Source: Rapana venosa
Taxonomy: Eukaryota; Mollusca; Gastropoda; Neogastropoda; Muricidae
Reading direction: 5' to 3'
NCBI GenBank assembly: GCA_028751875.1
Contig: CM054158.1
Span: forward strand, 54,599,592 to 54,663,591
DNA: 64,000 nucleotides
The translations under genes were made by a program, and so were the position numbers. Positions 45,885-54,539 of this stretch are shown here, piece after piece (positions within the stretch are counted from its first letter, which is position 1; each line of letters starts with the position of its first letter). Under the pieces are notes generated by a model that saw only the letters and a list, made by a program, of their open reading frames with translations, had not been told where the DNA came from and ran no database searches.

Positions 45885-46631
45885 ACACACACCAAACCCA
45901 CACAGACACCCCCCACTCCCACTACACATGGTAACACCACACATGTACACACACCAACACGTACACACACACACGTACACACACGTACACACACACACTA
46001 TACAACACCCGCACGCACACGGTACACACCACACACACACATACGTACACACCACACACTGTACATACACACACAACACACACACTAGACACACACGTAC
46101 ACACACACACACCCGTACAACAAACGTACACACACACTTACACACACACACACTTACACACACACACACGTACACACGCACACACACTACACACACACTT
46201 ACACACACACAACACAGAACAACACACACACACATTATCGGACACACACATGTACACACTACACGTAACACACACTTCACACACACGTAAACCACCCCTT
46301 ACACACACACACCCTCGCACAACACACGCACATACACAACATCAACAAAAAAACACGCACACAACACGCACACACTACAAAACACACACTAGAAACCACA
46401 CATTTACATTACACGTACATCACACACACACACACTTACAACACAACTACAACACACACACACATACACTCACACACACACGTACACAAACACACACACA
46501 CACACACACACACACCCACACAACACACACACAAACACACAACGTACACACACAACACGAACACACACACACAACTACACCACACACACACACCAACACA
46601 CACGTACACACACACACCCAAACACACACAC

Positions 46632-46679
<48 letters not shown>

Positions 46680-46740
46680 ACACCACCACACACACACACA
46701 CACACACACACAATGCCACACACACCCACACACACACGAC
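45885..46740. repeat. (CA)n microsatellite, 0.85 kb
   Basis: CA runs interrupted by GTACAC, ACAAC and CTTACAC. Near-pure CA at 46620-46712. No coding content. Confidence 0.95.
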
Positions 46741-46744
46741 CACA

Positions 46745-46870
46745 TTTTGCCATGTAGTTTAGCTTTCCTCAGGAATGGAATGAAACTGGCAGAATGCCAG
46801 TTCTGTTATTCGGTGATCACAAAACCGACAAAGCCTTAGAGAGGCACATTATGCTATGAGAGAGAGAGAG
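46745..46870 (+). repeat. Macrosatellite fragment
   Basis: Resembles the unit segment at 58545-58625: gaaactggcagaatgccagt (gaagctggttgaaagccagt in the unit) and gacaaagccttagagaggca (gacagagctttagagagacc), then cattatgcta. It ends in the GA run that receives LINE copy (ii). Confidence 0.6.
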
Positions 46871-47051
46871 AGATAACGATAACGATAACGATAACGATAA
46901 CGATATTTATTCAAGAAAGGCCATAGCCCCATTTGAAGGGGTTTACAAAATGACACACATATATAATAATGTTATACTCAAGCACACAAACATCTTTATC
47001 CAACTAACTACAATTTAGTACATACACACCAAGTTACACGTGTTTTCTGTG

Positions 47052-49214
47052 TTATGAGATCAAACTACTTCTCCTTTTTAAAGATTTATAGATATACATA
47101 CCAAGATTTTTCATGACATTTTCATTTTTGGAAGACAGGAGCGTAATCATTCTAAAGTGAGCTGGTCTGCGATAATATTTCTCAGGAATATAGTCTCTTC
47201 TTAAGTCATCTAGTGCTGGACAAGAAAAAATGAAATGGACTTCATCCTCTTCATCAAGTCTACACATAGGACATATCAAGTTTTTCGCACCTTTTCTATA
47301 TCTTTGACTATGAACTGTTATTTCAGAGACACCAAATCTAAATTAAGTCAGCGCACATCTAATAAACTTGTTTACATTCATTTCAATATATGGTTCTGTA
47401 AGATTATTTGTTTTCAAAAGCTTATACAATGAAAACCGATCGCTATTCTCAATATTACTGGTCCATTCTTGCCACCTGCAATCTATTATGCGCTGTTTAA
47501 AACAAATCAAAAAACTTTTGATACAACCTACGCCCTGATTATTCCACACACATGAAAACCCATAACTATCTAAACACTTGCGGGTATTTGTTGCCCAAGT
47601 TATTTTACCTCGGCTGTCTAGATCAACTAGTGTTTTATAAGCTTGGGCAGGTAGTCTCCCTTCATGCATACTGACTAATTTTAACCAATATTTAATGCAT
47701 TTAATATACGAGTTTAAATATATTGGAAATCTTCCAAGGTCACCATAGAGTAAATCATTTGGAGTTCTTTTATCAACAAACAAAAAACGCTTCATGGCAA
47801 AACAGTGTAATTTTTCAATTTCCCGCCCTGCTTGAAAGGCCCAGATTTCAGCACCATACTGAACTATTGGCTGAATCTGCGAATCAAATAACCTAAAAAA
47901 TAAACGTGATGAATTATTTTCAAACTTATATAACAAACGCAATATATTCATAACAGCACGCTTTCCTTTGCTAACAGATCTTGACAAGCAAGGGAAAAAC
48001 TTAGTTTTGGTAGAAAAGTAGATACCCAAGTATTTATATGCATTCACAATTGAAACTTTGGAATTTCCGTAGAACCATTTTTTCCCTTGCTGCCAAATAA
48101 CCTCCCTTACGAAAAACTATTATATTTGTTTTGTCCATATTCACCGTAAGTTCTAATATTCACCGTAAGTTCTAATCTTTGAGCTGCATAAAACAGGCTA
48201 TTCAATTGATTCTGCAAACCAACAACAGTTTCAGACAACAAAACAATATCATCAGCAAAGAGCAAAGTAATAATTCTATAAAATCAAATGTAACACCATG
48301 TTTTCCTTTTCCAACAATTTCAAGAGCTAATTCGTTGATAAATAAAGAAATAGGACAGGACTACATACATCCCCTTGTTTCACGCCTTGAGTACATGATA
48401 AAAAATCACTAAACTTAGCACCAACCCTTATTCTTGCTTTTACATCTTCATACATTTTTTTCACACACATATAAAGTTTCCCTGTTACACCATTTTTAGT
48501 TAAAATAGGCCACAACAATTTTCTAGAAATCGAATCAAAAGCTTTTTGAAAATCTACAAAGGCAACATACAATTTACGGTTATTTATAAATTGTTCTGAA
48601 CAGCAGCAACAAAGTAAATATATGGTCAACTGTACAGTAACCCTTTTTGAAACCTGCTGGTATTCCCTGTTATATTATTTAATTCAACCCATTCTGATAA
48701 TCTTTTGTTAACAATAGAACTAACAGTTTACTCATTACGCTACATAAAGATATTCCTCTATAATTATTTGGGTTATTGTTATCACCTTTTTTTGTAAAAG
48801 CGGAATAATTATTGACTCTGTCCATTTTTGTGGATAGATCCCCTGATCAAACAAAACATTGAACAATTTAACAAGAAAATCTACGGCACTGTCTCCTAGG
48901 TTTTTAAAAAATTCATTTATCAATCCATCAGGTCCAGCAGACTTACCATTTTTTAATTTTCTTATTGCATCTAGTACTTCATGTTTTGTGATAGGGCGAT
49001 CTAAATATTGTGTATACTCGTTGTCGGGTGTAAACTCACTTTCTTGGTCATCAGCATCAGCTGTGATTTCCTTTTCCAGTACGCTTTTAAAATGTTCATG
49101 CCATTCATCTATTGTAATATTATTCTGATTATACACACGCTTTTTAAGTATGGCTTTAACATTTTCCCAAAACTTCTGTTGATTACTAACTGAATCAGTT
49201 ACCTGTTTAAACAA
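47052..49214 (-). pseudogene. LINE (ii) reverse transcriptase and C-terminal part
   Basis: All pieces lie in one minus-strand frame with interruptions. RT: LDAIRKLKNGKSAGPDGLI (RT0/1) near 48950, QKWTESIIIPL near 48820, LYVAFVDFQKAFDSI (motif A) near 48545, QGVKQGDVCSPVLF (motif B) near 48370, and LFADDIVLL (motif C), whose FADD lies at 48248-48259. Connection: NAYKYLGIYF at 48040. The region QPIVQYGAEIWAF near 47860 is typical of APE-type LINE C-terminal domains. C-terminal end: CPMCRLDEEDEVHFIFSC at 47270-47220, a CxxC...H...C zinc-like motif. RT copies the element RNA at the nicked target. Stops break the frame around 48630-48735 and 48270-48330, so it is inactive, but the catalytic motifs survive. 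Confidence 0.85.
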
Positions 49215-49576
49215 AGAATCATTATAATACTTTTTCTTTTAACTAACATGTTTTTATATTCTCTCCTAGCTATACAATATCTATGTCGGTCATCATCTCC
49301 CAATGATCTTTTACATCTCCTTAATAATTTTCTTACATTTTTTCTTGCATTTTTACACTCTGTATCAAACCAGTTATTTTTTATTTTACTCCCTGTAGCA
49401 CTAACCTTTTGTTTCATGCCTTCAGCAGCATGTTTCATAGTTTCATTAAATATATCAAGTGCATCATTCACATTTACATCGAGCATCTCCAAAGCATAAA
49501 ACAATATTTGTTGCACACTATTAGAGTTCATTTCATTACAAAATCACCAGCACAGTCATCATTCCACACAAATTTT

Positions 49577-50539
49577 TCAATTATATTCCTTTTTCTCTCT
49601 GTTTTTCCTTGTGCATCCTGATATGTTTTGCATGTTTATGTGAAACTCTAAAGGCATGTGGTCAGATTCCATTCTTTCTTTCACACAAAATGAACAACAG
49701 GATTCAACAAAATCAAACAGATTACATGAAGCAACAAAATAATCATTGACACTGTACCCAGAGTCACTGACAAAGGTAAAACGACCATCAGTATCATTAT
49801 GACAAACACCATTTAAAATAAATAACTCAAGTGCAGCACACATATTTAACATCAGTTTTCCATATGAATTTAATACCTTGTCCTCAGAACATCTGTTTAA
49901 TTTTGCCTGGTTAAATTTGTCGAACAATGAAAATTGTTGAGAATCGTCACTGCTGTCTGGAAATATATCAGCTGTCCTTCCATTAAAGTCTCCACACATT
50001 AGTACTGAAACATCATTATGTAAACAAAGATATTCAAACAAACACTCTTCAACCTGAGCAATGCCGTTATCAATATCAAAGACAGTATAATAGGGTGACC
50101 TCTCAGGAGGTACATATGCACATACATATAAAATATCACTAGGCAGATGCAACAGCTTTTTATCAATGAGAAACAACAACATGTTATCATAGTTTACATC
50201 AACACTTTTCACATGCTTCATCAGGCTATTTTTAATTAAACAAATTACCCCCCCTGATCGTCGACCACGATCAGTAAATTTTAAAGCAGGCTTAACAAAC
50301 ACCGTATATTCAGAAAAAAATGTAGACTGAAAACTTTCAACAAATGTTTCTACAAAGCAAACGAAATCAAAAGAACACACATACTCCACAAAATCAGGAT
50401 CAGATAACTTAGAAAGTAAGCCACTGACATTCCAGTGAAGAAAAGAATATTGTTTACTACATCCTGCTCTTGGCATATCTTCAGAAGGGGAGTTAACAAC
50501 ATTGCCTACAGATTTCTGCACAAAAGCAGTCGCACGCAT
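49577..50539 (-). CDS. LINE (ii) APE-type endonuclease, start of ORF2
   Basis: A 320-codon intact frame from an ATG preceded directly by an in-frame TAA. It holds a complete APE-like endonuclease: YSFLHWNVSGLLSK (residues 31-44, catalytic Asn), FVETF (E64, metal-binding), LMCGDFNGRTAD (GDFN, 183-186), GYSVNDYF (Asp 266) and ESDHMPLEF (SDH, 292-294). This enzyme nicks target DNA to prime reverse transcription. The ORF2 frame is then lost by a frameshift near 49580, with the continuation (MNSNSVQQILFYALEML) readable at 49531. The start overlaps the end of the preceding ORF by 47 bases. All catalytic positions appear intact, which suggests a relatively recent copy. Confidence 0.85.
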   Translation of the reverse strand: MRATAFVQKSVGNVVNSPSEDMPRAGCSKQYSFLHWNVSGLLSKLSDPDFVEYVCSFDFVCFVETFVESFQSTFFSEYTVFVKPALKFTDRGRRSGGVICLIKNSLMKHVKSVDVNYDNMLLFLIDKKLLHLPSDILYVCAYVPPERSPYYTVFDIDNGIAQVEECLFEYLCLHNDVSVLMCGDFNGRTADIFPDSSDDSQQFSLFDKFNQAKLNRCSEDKVLNSYGKLMLNMCAALELFILNGVCHNDTDGRFTFVSDSGYSVNDYFVASCNLFDFVESCCSFCVKERMESDHMPLEFHINMQNISGCTRKNREKKEYN

Positions 50540-50768
50540 TTACATTTTTTTTACACTCATAACAAATATTTCCCCTGTCATAAACAGGTGCGCATGCACC
50601 GAGAGCGTTATCAGGACAAACTGCAAAAGAAGCAGGCCACTCTGAGTTCGCACTGTCAGCTTCAGTGTTGACATGTTCACTTGCACGTGGATTTTCCACA
50701 CTGCTCCCTTCCCTACCTTCACACGGTGTCAACTCTGTATTTTCCTCCCCCCTGATTTTCCCACCCAT
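50493..50768 (-). CDS. LINE (ii) Cys-rich ORF1 C-terminal segment
   Basis: A 91-codon frame between the ORF1 RNA-binding part and ORF2. It ends in a dense cysteine cluster (CYECKKNVNACDCFCAEIC, then RQCC), which could bind zinc. The last 47 bases overlap the start of ORF2 in another frame, as expected for tightly packed LINE ORFs. In copy (iii) the matching place reads KCGSCVNNSSEC, also cysteine-paired. It is unclear whether this is the true end of ORF1 or a separate frame, because ORF1 upstream is frameshifted. Confidence 0.5.
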   Translation of the reverse strand: MGGKIRGEENTELTPCEGREGSSVENPRASEHVNTEADSANSEWPASFAVCPDNALGACAPVYDRGNICYECKKNVNACDCFCAEICRQCC

Positions 50769-50769
50769 C

Positions 50770-51235
50770 TAAGCGTAAAGTCTGGCATTCCGTTTTTCGT
50801 CTGAGCCGGCGTGTCCTAGCGCAGTTCACAAGGGCGTTGTCATCAGCACCAAGAACAAACTTCTTGCCCTCGATCAGAGATGGTCGTACACCATTGTTGC
50901 CCTTTTGGTTTGAGCTTTGGCGGCTTCAGGTAGGGTGACAGTTTCTTTCGGATTTCTCTGATCCGTAGATAAGTCCTCTCCAACAAATCACATCACTTCC
51001 CCTCAGTTTGCCTTTTGCCTTGAGAATTTTGATCTTGTCCTTGTAGGAAGTGCACCTTGCTATGATAGGAGGTTTTCCTTGGCATAAGTCGGTGAACTCT
51101 GTCAAGCTTTTAAGTCCCCAGTAAGCTCCAGTTTGTCATGATCATATCCTCAGCTGTTCTCACACTCATCTGGCGTCTCATTTCTCTCTCTTGGAAAACC
51201 GTATACAATTATGTTGTTGCGCTTGGAACGATTAG
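50770..51235 (-). pseudogene. LINE (ii) ORF1 remnant
   Basis: Shifting minus frames match the ORF1 of copy (iii): SKRNNIIVYGF near 51220 (SKRNNLIFHGI in iii), KLDRVHRL-like near 51100, a PIIARCTSYKDKIKILKAK stretch near 51065 (PIIARCCFYKDKVKILKEK) and LRGSDV near 51005 (LKGSDV). This is the RRM-like and C-terminal RNA-binding region of an L1-ORF1-type protein. The coiled coil and the 2A leader are missing because the copy is truncated at 51235. Confidence 0.8.
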
Positions 51236-51584
51236 AGACAGAGAGAGACACACAGAGAGAGACACAGAGAGAGACAGAGAGAGAGACAGACAGACAGAGA
51301 GAAGCTCCAGGCATTCAATTTCAGTCTTGCTTGTGATGTGTCCATAGTAAAGATTAAAGAGGTTCAGTTTGAGACTAGATCAGTTGATAATAGTTTTATT
51401 TTTATCAGAGAGAGAGCGACAGAGAAACAGAGTGACAGAGAGAGACCGAGACAGAGAAAGACAGCGACAGAGAGACAGAGACAGAGGGGGAGACAGAGAG
51501 AGAGACACAGAGAGAGACAGAGAGAGAGAGAATGAGAGACAGAGAGACAAAGAGAGAGAGAGGGAGAGAGACACAGAGAGAGAG

Positions 51585-51625
<41 letters not shown>

Positions 51626-52082
51626 CCTTCATGAACAGAAATAGGTATATCCAGAATACAGGCACACTGTGAATACTTTGTCGCCGAGCGCGCACGCGCG
51701 CGCGTGTGTTTATGTGTGTGTTGACAGACAGACTAGACAAACAGACAGACAGGGTGACAGACAAGCAGATAGATACACACAGACAAGGACACAGACAAGC
51801 AGAAACAGACACACAGACAAGGGCACAGACCATCAGAAACAGACAGACAGACAAGCAGAAACAGACAGACGGACAAGGGCACAGACAAGCAGAAACAGAC
51901 AGACAAGGACACAGACAAGTAGATACAGACAGAGACAGAGAGACAGACAAACAGGCAAATACAGAGACAGAAAGCTCAGAGACAGCGACACAGAGAGATT
52001 GAGAGATGGAAAGAGACAGAGAAAGAAGAAAGTTAAAACAGTTCTGGAGATACAGGGACAGAGAGACAGACACAGACAGAGA
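51236..52082. repeat. GA/GACA compound microsatellite
   Basis: GAGACA-rich runs at 51236-51302 and 51403-51590, a GT run at 51589-51622, an alternating CG patch near 51690-51705, and CAGACA-rich sequence from 51722 to 52082. The segment near 51985-52060 (gaaagagacagagaaagaag, gttaaaacagttctggagat) belongs to the macrosatellite unit also seen at 58980-59030 and 62390-62430. Confidence 0.85.
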
Positions 52083-52430
52083 GACGGGTAGCCTAGTGGT
52101 TAGAACAATCCACTCGCAATCTGATGCTCAGGGTTCGATTCCCGTTCAAGGGGATATTTTCCCCTGGAGTTAACATCAGTGCAGACTCCATTCTCCCCAA
52201 AAGTCCTTCGGATGAGACTATAAACCGAGGCCCCCTGTACGAAACCACGCAGAACATCTTGCGCGCACGTTAAATCCTGTTCCGCTTTTCGTAAGAGTAG
52301 GCCATTGTGTGCCAGTGGGAACAGATGATAGAACTTACAAACCGCAAACACTCGGGGATTGGATATAAAAAACAAGCACATTAGTGCATATTCCATTATC
52401 CTCGATATAAAAGGAATAAAATTAAATAAA
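52083..52430 (+). mobile_element. tRNA-derived SINE, full length, plus strand
   Basis: Reference copy for this window. A tRNA-like head with A box tagcctagtggttaga (52089-52104) and perfect B box ggttcgattcc (52132-52142) gives an internal Pol III promoter. Body: ggatattttcccctggagtt, then the variable gactccattctccccaaaag segment, the core cggatgagactataaaccga, acatcttgcgcgcacgttaa, the ccgcttttcgtaagagtagg segment, and a tail ccattatcctcgatataaaa followed by A-rich sequence. It sits inside the macrosatellite unit, inserted between the GACA block and the 49-bp minisatellite. I recall this core from a widely distributed invertebrate SINE superfamily, but the family name cannot be confirmed here. 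Confidence 0.9.
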
Positions 52431-52434
52431 AATA

Positions 52435-53044
52435 GCGATATGGAGGAAAATATGCCTGCCCTATATTCTATGAAGCAGCAGACATATAACCACAGAGACA
52501 TAAAAAACAGCAACATAACATTATTTAGACCGTGGACATGTAAACACATAATATGAAAACAGCAACGACACATTATTTAGACAGTGGACATGTAAACACA
52601 TATGAAAACAGCAGCGACACATTATTTAGACAGTGGACATGTAAACACATATGAAAACAGCAGCGACACATTATTTAGACAGCCGACATGTAAACACATA
52701 CTATGAAAACAACCCAGCAGCAAATAGTTTTAGATAACAGACATATTATCAAAACATACTAATCATTGTGAAAACAACAACAACATGTTTAGACAGCGGA
52801 TACATTTTGACACTGTACCCTGTACATAACCAGTGGTTTGATTTCAGATCACACAACAGCTTACCTGTGGCACCAGCTAAACTATGGTGGAGCAGCAAGT
52901 TCATCTAGTCAGCACTTGAGGTCATAGTGAGGTGGTTCTAAGTTTAGTTTTCACGGGAGATAACTTCACAGCGTTATTAACTTAAAAATCCATCAATTAA
53001 CTCCCATCGATTTTGACTGATCTTTAATATGGTGTGTTAAGGAA

Positions 53045-53110
<66 letters not shown>

Positions 53111-53120
53111 CTCTCTCGGG
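52435..53120 (+). repeat. Macrosatellite unit piece with 49-bp minisatellite
   Basis: 52440-52510 (ggaggaaaatatgcctgccc, gaagcagcagacatataacc) matches 59072-59130 and 62475-62530. A 49-bp minisatellite follows (acacattatttagacagtgg, acatgtaaacacatatgaaa, acagcagcg) in about five copies to 52735. The unit then continues (52790-53040) and ends in a pure (CT)n run at 53049-53120, which is the 5' flank of LINE copy (iii). Confidence 0.85.
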
Positions 53121-53241
53121 CGTGAACTGATCTTGCGATCGTGTAGGTCACAGATAAACATTGCAGCAAGATAATTGTCGATTGCCAGTGACAGTGACAG
53201 TACTTCTCTTTGAAGTTTGGCTAGCAGGTAGATAAGGTGCC

Positions 53242-53580
53242 ATGCCTTCTGGACCTTTGATGTTTCGAGCCAGGTGTGGTTGCTTCGAGCCAGTATACCT
53301 GGCTTTTATGTTGAAAAGAGCCAGGGACAAAGCCGCCATGCACTTCGCCACTCTGACACTGCGCCGTTGTGTTGACGGTGTTACCCTAGGCCTGCTCCTC
53401 ACCCTGATGTTTTGGGGCGGACTGCTTTTACGATGTGGCGATGTAGAGCAGAACCCAGGGCCTGTACACCCAAAGCCAGAATCTCAGGCAGACACGACTG
53501 ACCAGTGGCGGACGGCGAGCCAGTGCGGACAAGACGGGCGCTTCTCAGGACAGTGGGCGGACGTCTCCTCCTTCTCCTGA
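53242..53580 (+). CDS. LINE (iii) ORF1 leader with 2A ribosome-skipping motif
   Basis: A 112-codon frame starting at an ATG with an in-frame TAA 9 bases upstream. Residues about 47-63 are strongly hydrophobic (VTLGLLLTLMFWGGLLL) and lead straight into CGDVEQNPGP, residues 65-74, which fits the 2A consensus D(V/I)ExNPGP exactly. At 2A motifs the ribosome fails to form the Gly-Pro bond and continues, so the leader would be released and the downstream protein would begin with proline 74 (codon at 53461). 2A sequences are known in the N-terminal part of some CR1, L2, Rex1 and Ingi-like LINEs. The hydrophobic segment might act as a signal or membrane anchor for unskipped product; that is inference. 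After 2A the frame runs through a P/Q/S/T-containing linker to a stop at 53578. The coiled-coil ORF1 is in another frame that is open from 53462, so one small indel after the motif probably broke a single ORF. Confidence 0.85.
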   Translation: MPSGPLMFRARCGCFEPVYLAFMLKRARDKAAMHFATLTLRRCVDGVTLGLLLTLMFWGGLLLRCGDVEQNPGPVHPKPESQADTTDQWRTASQCGQDGRFSGQWADVSSFS

Positions 53581-54250
53581 TGGAACAACGCTGACGGAGA
53601 TTAGAACTTTACTGGAAGACTTCAAAAATGACATGAACTGTAGAATGGAAAAGATGGAAACAAGTATGAATGGTTTTATTGAACAGATTTCTGTGCTACA
53701 GAGGGAGGTGGAGGGTGTGAGAGAGGAGGTGAGTGATTTGCGACACAAAAACCAGGAACTGACAAAGACCAACACTGACCTTATGAACAGGATTGATGTA
53801 CTAGAACAAAAGACAGATGACTTAGAGGGCAGGTCTAAGCGCAACAACTTGATCTTCCATGGCATAAAGAAAAACCCTAACGAGACAAATGATGAATGTG
53901 AAGGCATGATCAGAGACTTGTTGACTGACACACTGGAAATGGCACGAGACATAGAGTTTGACAGAGTCCACCGTCTAAGTGGAAAACCTGACTCCCCGAT
54001 TATAGCACGTTGCTGCTTCTATAAGGACAAAGTCAAAATACTTAAAGAAAAAAGAAAGTTAAAAGGCAGCGATGTGTTTATTGGCGAAGACTTCTCCACT
54101 CGCGTACGCGAAATAAGACGGAAACTGACTCCTCATCTGAAAGAAGCACGCAACAGCGGAAAAAAATGCTTCATGGTGTTTGACCACCTTGTCATTGAGG
54201 GAACCCGACACTATCTCGACCGAAATGACAGACTTACTGACAAAAAATAG
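53462..54250 (+). CDS. LINE (iii) ORF1 protein, coiled coil and L1-ORF1-like RNA-binding domains
   Basis: Open frame downstream of 2A; its first ATG is at 53633, giving 205 codons, but the frame is open back to 53462. Counting from that ATG: residues 1-66 form a heptad-rich coiled coil (REVEGVREEVSDLRHKNQEL region) expected to oligomerise. 67-145 match the RRM-like region of L1 ORF1-type proteins (RSKRNNLIFHGI; FDRVHRLSGKPDSPIIARC). 146-190 match the C-terminal domain (GSDVFIGEDFS; FMVFDHLVIEG). Such proteins coat element RNA and act as nucleic-acid chaperones. The region is free of stops, which is unusual among the LINE sequences here. The lost frame junction to the 2A leader is the only visible lesion. 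Confidence 0.85.
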   Translation: MYTQSQNLRQTRLTSGGRRASADKTGASQDSGRTSPPSPDGTTLTEIRTLLEDFKNDMNCRMEKMETSMNGFIEQISVLQREVEGVREEVSDLRHKNQELTKTNTDLMNRIDVLEQKTDDLEGRSKRNNLIFHGIKKNPNETNDECEGMIRDLLTDTLEMARDIEFDRVHRLSGKPDSPIIARCCFYKDKVKILKEKRKLKGSDVFIGEDFSTRVREIRRKLTPHLKEARNSGKKCFMVFDHLVIEGTRHYLDRNDRLTDKK

Positions 54251-54539
54251 GAAATTGGCCGGCCTAGCGATCTGCACCAATTTTACTTGGGTAGTAAAAA
54301 ATGTCTGACACCCACAGAGAGCCTACCTGACTGTGACATTCACGCACGTGAAAGTGTTGACAGGACATTGGGGTGAATTGTTTATGTTGTCTGATGAGCA
54401 CGTGGAGGTTGAAGGAATGATTGACAGCCAGGAGGATGAAAGCGTGTTGTTGATGAATAAAGTGCATACTCTGATGATTGTGTACAAGATGATGAAATGT
54501 GGGTCATGTGTAAATAATTCATCTGAATGTGTAAATAAA

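Larger units (their letters stand above)
46872..51235 (-). mobile_element. CR1-group LINE, copy (ii), nearly complete
   Basis: Minus-strand element of about 4.4 kb lacking only its 5' end. In sense: partial ORF1 (51235-50770), a Cys-rich ORF1 end overlapping the ORF2 start, endonuclease (50539-49577), RT (49214-48240), connection and C-terminal zinc-like region (48047-47052), and a 3' UTR with ggggctatggcctttcttga then ataaat and five to six ATCGTT units. The 3' tail touches a (TC)n run (46858-46874 in complement) and the 5' truncation touches another TC-rich tract (51236 onwards). Few frameshifts, so this is one of the two better-preserved copies. The CR1/L2-group call is from motif style. 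Confidence 0.85.

Noticed and set aside
45128..46762. Long His/Thr- and Cys/Val-rich frames
   Set aside because: They cover CA microsatellites and have no unique sequence.
52083..52155. A tRNA gene with good A and B boxes
   Set aside because: It continues into a SINE body found in several other places, and no full cloverleaf is convincing.
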